Shown here piece after piece: positions 53,600 to 62,742 of a stretch of DNA of 64,000 nucleotides. Origin of the DNA: Vallitalea sp. Its GTDB lineage: Bacteria > Bacillota > Clostridia > Lachnospirales > Vallitaleaceae. The DNA is taken from positions 1 to 64,000 of the forward strand of contig NZ_JAOARO010000098.1 in assembly GCF_025211055.1 (NCBI RefSeq), in the 5' to 3' direction. Below the pieces are notes generated by a model that saw only the letters and a program-made list of their open reading frames with translations, searched no databases and was not told the DNA's origin. The translations under genes were made by a program, and so were the position numbers. The stretch's first letter is position 1. Every line of letters begins with the position of its first letter.

Positions 53600-54925
53600 C
53601 TATTTAACCTTCCCCTTTATCTTGTTGAAATGCTCTACAATTTTCTTTTCATACCCTTGTTCAGTAGGGTTATAATATATCTCATCAACAAGTTCATCTG
53701 GTAAATATTGCTGTTTTACATAGTGATTTTCATAGTCATGAGCATATTTATATCCTGTTCCGTGACCTAGTTTTTTTGCACCACTGTAATGGCTGTCTTT
53801 TAGATAAGATGGTATTGTGGTAATCTGTACTCTTTTTACATCTTCCAGTGCTTTATCAATAGCTACGTAAGCAGCATTGCTTTTTGGGGCGCATGCAACA
53901 TATGTTGCTGCCTGGGATAATATTATACGACCTTCGGGCATACCTATGAAATTAACTGCATCAGCGGCAGCCATTGCAACTTGTATCGCCATTGGGTCAG
54001 CATTTCCTACATCTTCAGCAGCACATATAACGATTCTTCTCGCTATGAATTTAGGGTCTTCTCCTGCATAAATCATTCTTGCAAGATAATAGACTGCTGC
54101 ATTTGGATCTGAACCTCGCATACTTTTTATGAAAGCTGATATGGTATCATAATGATTATCTCCGTTTTTATCATAACTGATAACTCTTTTTTGTATACAT
54201 TCAGATGCTACATCTATATCTATGTTGATTATTCCATCTTCATCTGGTTCAGTGGTAAGAACCCCTAGTTCAATGGCATTAAGAGCGGCTCTTGCATCAC
54301 CATTGGCTCTATCTGACAAAAACTCTATGGCTTCTTCATTGATCTTGGCATTAAAATTACCTAGTCCTTTTTCTTTATCCTCAATGGCTCTCATTATGAG
54401 CTTTCGAATATCTTTGTTTTCCAAAGGCTTTAGTTCAAATACTCTAGACCTAGATACAAGAGCACTGTTTACCTCAAAATAAGGATTCTCTGTAGTAGCA
54501 CCGATAAGTGTTACGGTACCATCTTCAACATATGGCAGAAGGGCATCCTGCTGTGCTTTATTGAATCTATGAATCTCATCAATGAACAGGATAGTGCTTC
54601 CCAGCGTCATACCAAGTCTGTTCTTAGCTTCATTTACTACTTTTTCAATGTCTTTCTTTCCAGATATAGTTGCGTTCAATTGAACGAATTCAGCTTTTGT
54701 GGTGTTTGCTATAACTTTTGCAAGGGTGGTTTTCCCTGTTCCAGGTGGTCCATAGAAAATAAGTGACCCTAGTTTGTCTGCTTTTATCGCTCTATATAAT
54801 AATTTACCTTTTCCTATTATATGCTCTTGCCCAACTACTTCTTCTATAGACGTTGGTCGTAGTCTAGCCGCTAATGGGGATTCAGTTTCTAGAGTTTTCT
54901 CTCTCATCATATCAAATAAATCCAT
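53600..54925 (-). CDS. rarA: Replication-associated recombination ATPase RarA (MgsA)
   Basis: About 441 residues from the ATG at 54925, preceded by AGAGGAG; a frame six codons longer overlaps that RBS. AAA+ ATPase of the clamp-loader clade acting at stalled forks. PLAARLRPTSIEEVVGQEHI start, Walker A GPPGTGKT (59-66), Walker B ILFIDEIHRFNKAQQDALLPYVEDG, sensor 1 LIGATTENP, then the SRSRVFEL and tetramerisation C-terminal domain ending KIVEHFNKIKGKVK. Standard length. Monocistronic. Confidence 0.97.
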   Translation of the reverse strand: MDLFDMMREKTLETESPLAARLRPTSIEEVVGQEHIIGKGKLLYRAIKADKLGSLIFYGPPGTGKTTLAKVIANTTKAEFVQLNATISGKKDIEKVVNEAKNRLGMTLGSTILFIDEIHRFNKAQQDALLPYVEDGTVTLIGATTENPYFEVNSALVSRSRVFELKPLENKDIRKLIMRAIEDKEKGLGNFNAKINEEAIEFLSDRANGDARAALNAIELGVLTTEPDEDGIINIDIDVASECIQKRVISYDKNGDNHYDTISAFIKSMRGSDPNAAVYYLARMIYAGEDPKFIARRIVICAAEDVGNADPMAIQVAMAAADAVNFIGMPEGRIILSQAATYVACAPKSNAAYVAIDKALEDVKRVQITTIPSYLKDSHYSGAKKLGHGTGYKYAHDYENHYVKQQYLPDELVDEIYYNPTEQGYEKKIVEHFNKIKGKVK

Positions 54926-55103
54926 ATCTATCTCCTCTGTCATCTATACTGATTATAATTTTTCTATATTTCTTGTATTAGAACTAATTTATTACTGTAT
55001 CTATCTGTTTATTATAACATACAAATGCAAATGATATTGAAAATTGGACAACAAATAATTAGTATTATAATATTTTATTATTAACTAATATTCTGTTTAT
55101 TAT

Positions 55104-55132
55104 TTGACATGTTTCTATTTTACTATTATAAT
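55104..55132 (+). promoter_or_regulatory. Perfect consensus promoter of the CBM21 gene
   Basis: TTGACA (55104-55109), 17-nt spacer, TATAAT (55127-55132): an exact sigma-A consensus, 32 nt before the ATG. Confidence 0.88.
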
Positions 55133-55163
55133 ATGTTCTATAAAAAATATAGGAGGAATTATT

Positions 55164-55943
55164 ATGAAAAAAAAGTATTTTACAAACTTAATAACCTTTA
55201 TAATTTGTTTTATTTTGGTACTTAACATTAATTGTTTTAGTATTTTAGCTGAGACAACAAATGTACAATTGTATTCTGCAAAAATATTACCAACCTACGG
55301 TGATATGGGTAACATCATTGGTTATTATTCAACTGGTAATATCTATATCAAAGATTTAGGTACTAACAAAAATGTTACAGTACACTATACTTATGACGGT
55401 ACCAACTGGTTGGATCAGTCTGCTTATTATCAAAAAACATTAGCAGATGGTTCTGAATTATGGAATTTCAAAACACCTGAACAATCTTATACACCTACAC
55501 ATCAAATTGAATATAATTGTAAATTTGCTATAAAATATGAGATTGATGGGAATACATATTGGGATAATAATAATGGTGAAAATTATTTTCTTCAAGATAC
55601 TACAATGATTTACAATGCTCCTTATGCATTATCTAAGAGTGTTGTTATGTTAGACAAGGGTATATCTACTCCAAATTCTTTATGGGGCTACATTTTCTTA
55701 AAAAATTTATCTTATGATAAAAAAGTTATAGTACGTTATACTACAGATAACTGGCAAACTTATCATGATATTAACGCCCATTATAATTGCAAATATGATA
55801 ATGATATAGAATTATGGTCATTTAATACCATAAAAGAAAAAAGTCCTTTCCCTGTAAATTCTAGTGGCGAGTATGTTATCGGATATACTATTAATGGTGT
55901 AACTTATTGGGATAATAACTTTGGTGATAATTACAGTTTTTAA
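55164..55943 (+). CDS. Secreted protein with two CBM21-like domains
   Basis: 259 residues from the ATG at 55164 (AGGAGG 8 nt upstream). Signal peptide MKKKYFTNLITFIICFILVL ending ILAE. Two copies of a starch-binding-like (CBM21) fold follow: unit 1 about 30-150 with NVTVHYTYDGTNWLDQ and YWDNNNGENY; unit 2 about 155-259 with KKVIVRYTTDNWQTYHD and YWDNNFGDNY. The YWDNN-x-G-x-NY end and the V-x-V-R-Y-T-x-D-x-W core are CBM21 hallmarks. No catalytic domain, so it is a stand-alone glycan-binding protein, perhaps for alpha-glucans. The promoter is perfect and the 3' end runs into the MITE-like hairpin. Confidence 0.85.
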   Translation: MKKKYFTNLITFIICFILVLNINCFSILAETTNVQLYSAKILPTYGDMGNIIGYYSTGNIYIKDLGTNKNVTVHYTYDGTNWLDQSAYYQKTLADGSELWNFKTPEQSYTPTHQIEYNCKFAIKYEIDGNTYWDNNNGENYFLQDTTMIYNAPYALSKSVVMLDKGISTPNSLWGYIFLKNLSYDKKVIVRYTTDNWQTYHDINAHYNCKYDNDIELWSFNTIKEKSPFPVNSSGEYVIGYTINGVTYWDNNFGDNYSF

Positions 55944-56041
55944 CCTACACAGAATCCTAATCTTCCATAATGATTAATCATTAGTTAGTACTCACAAGCA
56001 ATAAGTTTGTTTATAAAAAATCTGATATCTAAAATATCCAT

Positions 56042-56150
56042 TAAGGGACAGTATCCAAATATATTTTTTGCAACATTAGTTTATCGATAAACTAGCGTTA
56101 CCGACTTAGGGTTATATTCAGCAAAATATATTAGAGAATACTGTCCCTTA
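56042..56150. mobile_element. 109-bp MITE-like inverted-repeat element
   Basis: Ends TAAGGGACAGTAT (56042-56054) and ATACTGTCCCTTA (56138-56150) are perfect 13-bp inverted repeats, and pairing continues imperfectly over about 30 bp per arm. The 49-nt centre contains an 18-bp palindrome TAGTTTATCGATAAACTA (56077-56094). Both ends begin or finish with TA, the target of mariner/IS630-like elements. The right end is followed by GTTTTTTC, so it can also act as a terminator for the CBM21 gene. No transposase is nearby. Confidence 0.6.
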
Positions 56151-56158
56151 GTTTTTTC

Positions 56159-56187
56159 TTGACAATTATAGATACATGCTTTATAGT
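56159..56187 (+). promoter_or_regulatory. Promoter of the trmB-lysA operon
   Basis: TTGACA (56159-56164), 17-nt spacer, TATAGT (56182-56187), starting 9 nt after the MITE-like element. Confidence 0.82.
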
Positions 56188-56199
56188 AGTTCTATAAAG
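56179..56199. promoter_or_regulatory. Candidate TrmB-family operator
   Basis: CTTTATAG (56179-56186), 5-nt centre, CTATAAAG (56192-56199): a perfect 8+8 palindrome that overlaps the -10 box of the operon. Confidence 0.65.
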
Positions 56200-56220
56200 G
56201 AATACTAATGAGGTGAAAAT

Positions 56221-56904
56221 ATGAATTTGATTGATGCATTAAGAAGCATTGGCTTTACTCAGCAGGAATCAATTATATACATTACCTTGTGTAAGCATGG
56301 AGAATTATCTGGCTACGAAGCAGCAAAAATATCTGGTATATCACGTTCTAATGCCTACGCTGCACTATCAAGTCTGGTTGACAAAGGTAGTGCTAATATA
56401 ATAGAAGGTACTTCTGCAAAATACATTGCTATCTCTAAAAACGAACTGATTATGAATGCTACAAGAGATTTTGATGAAAATATACAAGTTATTAGAGATA
56501 ATCTAGAATTCAACCTAGTTACTAATAATCCATATATTACTATTGTAGACACTAAAAATATAATTAATAAAATAAAAAACATGATTACACAGTCTAAGTA
56601 CAGATTATATTTTTGTGCTGATAAAAAAATTCTGGATATATTTTCTGATGAGATAATAGAAGCTTATAATAAAAATAAAAAAATAGTAATTCTATCACCA
56701 GAGGTTCCAAAGTTCAGTCATAACAAATTCTATAAATCATTTAACTACGAATCTTTTAAGCTTATTATAGATACTGAAGAAGTTATTACAGGAACATTGA
56801 ATCAAGCACTCTACTCTCGTAATGCTACTTTAGTGCAACTTATTAGAGAAGCAATAATTAATGAAATTCGTTTAATAGATATAAAGAATAATATATCTAA
56901 TTAA
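56221..56904 (+). CDS. TrmB-family transcriptional regulator
   Basis: 227 residues. The N-terminal winged helix (about 1-70) reads MNLIDALRSIGFTQQESIIY, then AAKISGISRSNAYAALSSLV and GTSAKYIAISKNEL, typical of TrmB. The C-terminal part (about 100-210) resembles the phospholipase-D-like sensor domain of TrmB relatives, with YRLYFCADKKILDIFSDEII and VEEVITGTLNQALYSRNA-like text. TrmB proteins normally sense sugars; here it is the first gene of an operon with diaminopimelate decarboxylase (53 nt gap), which hints at amino-acid or wall control. GAGGTG lies 7 nt before the ATG. Confidence 0.85.
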   Translation: MNLIDALRSIGFTQQESIIYITLCKHGELSGYEAAKISGISRSNAYAALSSLVDKGSANIIEGTSAKYIAISKNELIMNATRDFDENIQVIRDNLEFNLVTNNPYITIVDTKNIINKIKNMITQSKYRLYFCADKKILDIFSDEIIEAYNKNKKIVILSPEVPKFSHNKFYKSFNYESFKLIIDTEEVITGTLNQALYSRNATLVQLIREAIINEIRLIDIKNNISN

Positions 56905-56957
56905 AAATAATTAAACTAGTTTATTACAATATATTTCTTAGAAAGGAGCAACAGAGT

Positions 56958-58208
56958 ATGCTAACAACATATAACAAAGTATCTGATGAAAATAATTTTT
57001 TTGGTAATACTACCCCAGTAAAGTTAATAAAAGAATATGGTAGTCCACTATATGTGTATAATGAAAATGTAATGAGAGAAAGATGTAGAGAGCTGAAAAA
57101 TCTTATAACATATCCTAATTTCTCTGTAAATTATTCTGTAAAAGCTAATGGTAATCTCACTTTATTACAAATTGCTCGTGAAGAAGGTCTTAATGCTGAC
57201 GCAATGTCACCAGGTGAGATCTTTGTTGAATTAAAAGCAGGATTCAAACCAGAACAAATATTGTACATTAGTAATAATGTATCAAAAGAAGAAATGCAGT
57301 TTGCAGTAGATAGAGATATTCTAGTAAGTGTAGATTCAGTATCACAACTAGAGTCCTATGGTCAGATTAATGAAGGTGGAAAAGTATGTATAAGATTTAA
57401 TTCTGGTGTGGGTGCAGGACATCATGAAAAAGTTATTACAGGTGGTAAGAAAACCAAATTCGGTGTGGATCCTAGTTTTATACCACAAATAAGAGAAATT
57501 CTATCTAAATATAAACTTAACCTAGTAGGTATTAATCAACATATAGGTTCATTATTCATGGAAGGTGATAAATATGTTGAGGGTGTTAAATCTGTTTTAG
57601 ACATAGCTGAAAAATTTGATAATCTTGAATTCGTAGATTTGGGTGGTGGATTCGGTATCCCTTACCAAAAACTTGATGGTCAAAAGAGATTAGACCTACA
57701 AGACTTAGGTAATAAGTTAGACATAGTATTCTTTGATTTTGCTGATAAGTATGGCAAACAAATAACTTTCAAAATAGAACCTGGTCGTTATATCGCTGCT
57801 GAATGTGGTAATCTATTGGGCACAGTCTATTCTATCAAAAATAATTATGGAATGAAATATGTAGGGACAGACTTAGGTTTTAATGTACTTAAAAGACCAG
57901 TTATGTATGATTCTCACCATGACATAGAAATATTCAGAGAGTCCAATGTACCATCAACAAAATCAGAAACAGTTAACATTGTTGGTAATATCTGCGAAAG
58001 TGGAGATATCATAGCTAAACAACGTGAATTACCAGAGATTTTTGAAGGCGATATAATTAATGTTTTAGATGCAGGTGCTTATGGATATTGCATGTCATCC
58101 AACTACAACAATAGACTTCGTCCTGCTGAGGTGCTTATAACTTCAGATGGTGATGCAAAGCTTATCCGCCGTAGAGATACTTTTGAAGATCTAATCAGAA
58201 ATTTTTAA
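56958..58208 (+). CDS. lysA: Diaminopimelate decarboxylase
   Basis: 416 residues, fold type III PLP enzyme, last step of lysine biosynthesis. PLP-binding Lys62 in NYSVKANGN, NQHIGSLFMEG (the HIGS loop), glycine-rich phosphate loop VDLGGGFGIPY, KIEPGRYIAAECG, catalytic NICESGDI and DAGAYGYCMSSNYN at the C-terminus. Length and motif order match LysA; carboxynorspermidine decarboxylase is shorter and differs at the specificity helix, so it is less likely. Upstream TrmB-like gene probably controls it. AAAGGAG precedes the ATG; a strong hairpin follows. Confidence 0.94.
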   Translation: MLTTYNKVSDENNFFGNTTPVKLIKEYGSPLYVYNENVMRERCRELKNLITYPNFSVNYSVKANGNLTLLQIAREEGLNADAMSPGEIFVELKAGFKPEQILYISNNVSKEEMQFAVDRDILVSVDSVSQLESYGQINEGGKVCIRFNSGVGAGHHEKVITGGKKTKFGVDPSFIPQIREILSKYKLNLVGINQHIGSLFMEGDKYVEGVKSVLDIAEKFDNLEFVDLGGGFGIPYQKLDGQKRLDLQDLGNKLDIVFFDFADKYGKQITFKIEPGRYIAAECGNLLGTVYSIKNNYGMKYVGTDLGFNVLKRPVMYDSHHDIEIFRESNVPSTKSETVNIVGNICESGDIIAKQRELPEIFEGDIINVLDAGAYGYCMSSNYNNRLRPAEVLITSDGDAKLIRRRDTFEDLIRNF

Positions 58209-58227
58209 TAAACTTACTAAATTTTAT

Positions 58228-58283
58228 TAAAGGTTGTATCATAAAACATACAATAAGTAGTATGTATTATGATACAACCTTTA
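58228..58283. terminator. Bidirectional terminator after lysA
   Basis: AAAGGTTGTATCATAA (about 58229-58244) pairs with TTATGATACAACCTTT (about 58267-58282), with an inner CATAC/GTATG stem. It serves lysA and the convergent ABC exporter gene. Confidence 0.8.
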
Positions 58284-58361
58284 GTATTAAAATCGATTAA
58301 CTATATATACCTTATTATTTTGAATCCATACCCTTTTTTAATATCATATATACACAGCAAC

Positions 58362-60113
58362 TTAGATTTGGTCAGGTATATAACCTTTGAATTGTGCTTT
58401 ATACAATTTTTCATATATACCTTCACTGACAAGTAGTTGTTCATGAGTACCTTTTTCTTTGATACCTTCTTCAGTTATAACTACAATCTCATCAGCATTC
58501 TTTATTGTAGATAATCTATGTGCAATAATAAGAGATGTTCTGCCTTTTGATAGTTTTTCAAGTGCACGTTGGATTTTTATCTCTGTTTCATTGTCTAAAG
58601 CTGACGTTGCCTCATCCAATATTAGTATAGGAGGATTTTTGAGAAATACTCTAGCTATACTTATTCTTTGCTTCTGTCCTCCTGATAGTCTTATACCTCT
58701 TTCTCCTACATTAGTATCATAACCATCTGGTAATCCCATTATGAAGTCATGTATCTCAGCATTTTTAGCAGCTTCAATTAGTCTTTCTTCTGAAGCACTT
58801 ATATCACCATACATGATATTATCTTTGATAGTTCCTGCAAATAGAAATACATCTTGAGATACTAAGCCTATATTACTTCTTAGTGACTTGACCTTAATAT
58901 CTTTTATATTCTTACCATCAATAGTGATCTTTCCTTCATCAACCTCATAGAATCGTGGAATCAAGTGGCATAACGTTGTCTTACCTCCACCTGAAGGGCC
59001 TACCAACGCCAATGTTCTACCTGCATTAATATTAAGATTTATATTGTTAAGTACTTTTTCATGGTCATTATAGGAAAAGGTTACGTTATTAAAATCTATA
59101 TTACCTGTAACATTCTTTAATTCTACAGCACCCAATTTGTCTTTTATCAAAGGTTCGATTTCCATTAGTTCAGTGAATCTTTCAAATCCAGTCATACCAG
59201 ATTCAAACTGCTGGACAAAGTTGGATAATCTTCTTATAGGCTGTAAAAATGCATTAACATACATTATGAAAGCCAATAAATCCATTATAGTCATAGTTTC
59301 CTTCATAATAAGGAAACCTCCGAACCCTATAACTACTAGATTAAGAATCTTAGTTATGAAGCCCATCCCTACGCTGAATATAGCCATGTTTTTATAAGCG
59401 ACGTCTTTGGAAGCTCTAAACTCTTTATTACCGAAAGTAAATTTCTCCATCTCATGTTCTTCATTGGCAAATGATTTGGACACTCTTATTCCTGAAATAC
59501 TACTTTCTAATTGAGCATTTACATTAGCAATCTTTTTCTTGACATTCTTGAATCCTCTTGACATTTTTGTTCTTTGCTTAATAGCAAACCATACGAGAAA
59601 AGGAATAAATATGTATACGGCAAGAGCTAATCTCCATTCCATGAATAGCATAGCAAAAAAAGCTCCAATTAACATAATAAGTGATAAGAAAAGGTCTTCA
59701 GGTCCATGATGTGCAAGTTCTGTTATCTCATTCAGATCATTAACCATCCTAGACATTATATGTCCGGTTCTTGTCTTATCATAGAATCTAAAAGATAATG
59801 ATTGTAGGTGTTTGAACAAGTCTCTTCTCATATCATATTCCATTCTTACACCTAAAATATGCCCCCAAAAATCTACAATATACTGAAAAACAGATCTTAT
59901 CAAATAAAGTCCTAATAACATTAATATAAATAAGAAGAAAGTTCTAAACTGGTTTTTGGGTAGTAGGTCATTCAATGCATACCTAGATAACATTGGAACT
60001 GATAAATCTATTGATGCAATTAAAAAAGCACATATCATGTCAATTATGAATAATTTTTTGTGGGGTTTATAGTAGCTAATAAATCTCTTCAACATCTTAT
60101 TGTCTTTTTTCAA
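58362..60113 (-). CDS. ABC exporter, homodimeric MsbA/BmrA-like
   Basis: 583 residues: six-helix transmembrane domain (about 20-300) then a nucleotide-binding domain with Walker A GPSGGGKT (372-379), signature LSGGQ (476-480) and Walker B ILILDEATSALD with catalytic Glu. All motifs are canonical, which suggests a homodimer, in contrast to the asymmetric pair at 8775-12349. The start is TTG at 60113, chosen because AGAGGTG lies 5 nt before it; Met7 is too far from any RBS. Lipid or drug export is typical of the family; the cargo is unknown. Confidence 0.92.
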   Translation of the reverse strand: MKKDNKMLKRFISYYKPHKKLFIIDMICAFLIASIDLSVPMLSRYALNDLLPKNQFRTFFLFILMLLGLYLIRSVFQYIVDFWGHILGVRMEYDMRRDLFKHLQSLSFRFYDKTRTGHIMSRMVNDLNEITELAHHGPEDLFLSLIMLIGAFFAMLFMEWRLALAVYIFIPFLVWFAIKQRTKMSRGFKNVKKKIANVNAQLESSISGIRVSKSFANEEHEMEKFTFGNKEFRASKDVAYKNMAIFSVGMGFITKILNLVVIGFGGFLIMKETMTIMDLLAFIMYVNAFLQPIRRLSNFVQQFESGMTGFERFTELMEIEPLIKDKLGAVELKNVTGNIDFNNVTFSYNDHEKVLNNINLNINAGRTLALVGPSGGGKTTLCHLIPRFYEVDEGKITIDGKNIKDIKVKSLRSNIGLVSQDVFLFAGTIKDNIMYGDISASEERLIEAAKNAEIHDFIMGLPDGYDTNVGERGIRLSGGQKQRISIARVFLKNPPILILDEATSALDNETEIKIQRALEKLSKGRTSLIIAHRLSTIKNADEIVVITEEGIKEKGTHEQLLVSEGIYEKLYKAQFKGYIPDQI

Positions 60114-60310
60114 AGTATCACCTCTTACATCATATTTACGTAATAGAATATCTGCTAGAACTCATGTAGTTTTCTATTATAACACATCTATAATTGAGTA
60201 TCAATTTTTATGAAAGTTTTATTAGAATATTAGCATATTATTTCTTATGATGTATTATATATTAAATGACTAGGTAACTTTTAGAAAAATAGTTGAAAGG
60301 ACGTCTTTTA

Positions 60311-60874
60311 TTGAGTGTATATTCTATTGTTTTAGTTGCATTAAGTCTTTCTATGGATGCTTTTGCAGTGTCTATTACTCTGGGTCTTACAAGTAATACT
60401 AATTATAATGTAACTGCTATAAAAACAGGTTTGTCCTTTGGATTATTTCAAGGAGGGATGGCAGGAATAGGATGGGCTTTAGGTTGTTCACTAAGAGGAA
60501 TAATCGATCCTATAGACCACTGGATAGCATTTTTATTACTATCTGCTATAGGCATTAATTTTATAAAAGAATCTAAGAATCCTTCTCTGAATGCATTGTC
60601 CATTGACAGCTTGAAAGTTCTTCTCACTTTGTCTTTAGCTACAAGCGTTGATGCTCTGGCAACTGGAGTTACTTTTTCCTTATTGAATGCAAATATATTA
60701 ATAGCTGTATGTCTAATAGGTCAAATTACATATTTTGCATCTGTAATCGGGGTTTATATTGGAAAAGGGCTTAGTAAAAATACTAAGCTACAATCATATG
60801 TTAATATTTTAGGTGGTATAATTCTTATTATTATAGGCTTGAGGATACTTATTACTCATCTAATAAATAGCTAA
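60311..60874 (+). CDS. Manganese efflux pump MntP-like
   Basis: 187 residues from the TTG at 60311, with GAAAGGA upstream; the longer frame begins at a TTG inside that RBS. Six membrane helices in two related halves, each with an acidic motif: SLSMDAFAVSITLGL near the start and ATSVDALATGVTFSLL near the middle. These Asp-containing helices are the MntP signature. YtaF-like sporulation proteins share the fold, so the manganese role is probable but not certain. No yybP-ykoY riboswitch was seen upstream. Confidence 0.85.
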   Translation: MSVYSIVLVALSLSMDAFAVSITLGLTSNTNYNVTAIKTGLSFGLFQGGMAGIGWALGCSLRGIIDPIDHWIAFLLLSAIGINFIKESKNPSLNALSIDSLKVLLTLSLATSVDALATGVTFSLLNANILIAVCLIGQITYFASVIGVYIGKGLSKNTKLQSYVNILGGIILIIIGLRILITHLINS

Positions 60875-60879
60875 ATAAA

Positions 60880-60941
60880 GGAGTGTATCATAATAATTAA
60901 TATTAGCTATCAGCTATAATCAAAGCATTATGATATACTCC
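60880..60941. terminator. Bidirectional terminator after mntP-like gene
   Basis: GGAGTGTATCATAA (from 60880) pairs with TTATGATATACTCC (to 60941), one G-U pair. It lies between the convergent MntP-like and FAD-oxidase genes. Confidence 0.72.
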
Positions 60942-60953
60942 CACCTAGATATT

Positions 60954-62669
60954 TTATTTGTATTTCAGTTTTCTACTTTCTACATCTAATCCAAGAGTTC
61001 CACCTGGATTCATAATATTGTCAGGGTCAAAGTGTTTTTTAAGTGTTCTTATTATATCGTAACAATTTTCCCCAATTGAATGTTCCAACCAAGGACCAAA
61101 TGTTTTACCAATACCATGATGGTGACTGATAGCTGCCCCATATTTTACATAGTTATCTAGAATTCCTGCTTGATATTCAACATATTCATCCATTTCCATC
61201 CTAGCTATAAATATGAAATATAAGTTAGCACCTTGTGGGTACACATGAGACATGTGAGTAAGACATATAGTCTCAGGTCTTGCTTTACAATATTCTCTTA
61301 GCCCTCTATGAACTTCACTCATTGTATCCCATGTTACTGAGCATTCCATAGTATCAATAATAATTCCGAAATCTCCTAAGGCATCTCTCATATATGGGTC
61401 TCTGAATCTACCTTTTTCCCATTGCTTAGTTGGATATCCTGTTAGATACATAGCTCCATATTTTTTACATATCTTGTGAACATTCTTCTTCATATTTTTA
61501 CAGAATCCCATTTCTCCATCAGTAAACCCTAAAAAAAGACAGCGTTCCATTTGTTTGAATCCTTTTCTCTTCATGATGGAATCAATCTTAGTTCCCTCAA
61601 CATTATATAATTTTAACATTAGACTGGTTTCTTCTGGATCTGATAATCTAAATACAGAAGGCATTCCAAATTCACCTTGAGTAATCTCTCTGGCAGCAGC
61701 TTGAGCATTTTCCCAACTTGGGAATATATAGCTGAATCTGATTCTATTTTCAGGCATATATTTGAATACTCTTAATGTTACATGAGTTAGAACACCAAAT
61801 GCTCCCTCACTCCCAATCATAATCTGATCTATTGAAGGTCCTGTTGCCATTGCTGGATATTCTTCTGTTTTTATTATACCTACTGGTGTTGCATATTCTT
61901 GACATATTACAATATCTTCTATTTTTCCATAGTAGCTAGAGTTTTGACCAGCTCCTCTAGTTACAACCCAGCCACCTACACCGGAATACTCAAATGACTG
62001 TGGAAAATGTCCACAAGTATAACTTCCATTAGCTCCTAATGTGTCTCTTGCATTATTAAGTACCCTTTCTAATTCGGGTCCTTGCATTCCTGATTCTACA
62101 GTAATGGTTTGATTCTTTTCATTGAAAGATACTACCTTGTTAAAATTAACTGCTAAATCAAGGCTAACTCCGCCTTTCATAGCTTCCATACCTCTTGTAA
62201 CAGTTGACCCTCCAGCTTTACAGTAAATTGGAATTTTTTCACTTGTACAATAGCTGACGATATCTTCTATCTGTGACTTATTACTTGGATATAAAACTAC
62301 ATCTGGTAAATTTTCTACAATTTTTTTCCTTAGTCTCATAAGGTCTATCATTGTATTTCCATATGAAACCTTTAATCTGGTATATGTATCTAACTTGACA
62401 TTATCGTTACCAACAATCTCTCTGAACCTTTGTATTTGTTTTTCTGATAGATTGATTGGAACCTCCATATCAACTTTATCCAATCCTTCACCTTGTTTTG
62501 TCTTGAAATAATCATCATTTAGTCCAAAAGTATCTTTTATAACTTTGTACAATCTTTCATTAGGGCATTTATATTCTGTAGGACTACCCCATTTTAGTAT
62601 AGATCTGAAACTTCTTTCCGGTGGAGCTTCATGTTCCCATTCTGGCATAAATCCTTTATATTTTGACAT
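60954..62669 (-). CDS. FAD-binding oxidase, alkyl-DHAP synthase/glycolate oxidase family
   Basis: 571 residues from the ATG at 62669 (AAGGAGG upstream; a TTG precedes it). PCMH-type FAD-binding domain at about 130-310: LYPSNKSQIEDIVSYCTSEK, then KAGGSTVTRGMEAMKGGVSL and EGAFGVLTHVTLRVFKY. The C-terminal cap has the GAAISHHHGIGKTFGPWLE segment and the NIMNPGGTLGL end that occur in alkyldihydroxyacetone-phosphate synthase-like oxidases. In bacteria many such proteins oxidise polyol or sugar-acid substrates rather than make ether lipids. It follows an FGGY kinase gene by about 70 nt in the same operon, which favours a polyol or sugar pathway. Confidence 0.88.
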   Translation of the reverse strand: MSKYKGFMPEWEHEAPPERSFRSILKWGSPTEYKCPNERLYKVIKDTFGLNDDYFKTKQGEGLDKVDMEVPINLSEKQIQRFREIVGNDNVKLDTYTRLKVSYGNTMIDLMRLRKKIVENLPDVVLYPSNKSQIEDIVSYCTSEKIPIYCKAGGSTVTRGMEAMKGGVSLDLAVNFNKVVSFNEKNQTITVESGMQGPELERVLNNARDTLGANGSYTCGHFPQSFEYSGVGGWVVTRGAGQNSSYYGKIEDIVICQEYATPVGIIKTEEYPAMATGPSIDQIMIGSEGAFGVLTHVTLRVFKYMPENRIRFSYIFPSWENAQAAAREITQGEFGMPSVFRLSDPEETSLMLKLYNVEGTKIDSIMKRKGFKQMERCLFLGFTDGEMGFCKNMKKNVHKICKKYGAMYLTGYPTKQWEKGRFRDPYMRDALGDFGIIIDTMECSVTWDTMSEVHRGLREYCKARPETICLTHMSHVYPQGANLYFIFIARMEMDEYVEYQAGILDNYVKYGAAISHHHGIGKTFGPWLEHSIGENCYDIIRTLKKHFDPDNIMNPGGTLGLDVESRKLKYK

Positions 62670-62742
62670 CAAATTCCTCCTTTGGATATTACGCTCTGAG
62701 CTGTAATATCATTCATATAGTTTCAAGTGATTACATTCTAGT

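Noticed and set aside
60114..60310. yybP-ykoY manganese riboswitch before the mntP-like gene
   Set aside because: The characteristic GGGGAGUA and CUACC-type blocks are not present in this AT-rich gap.
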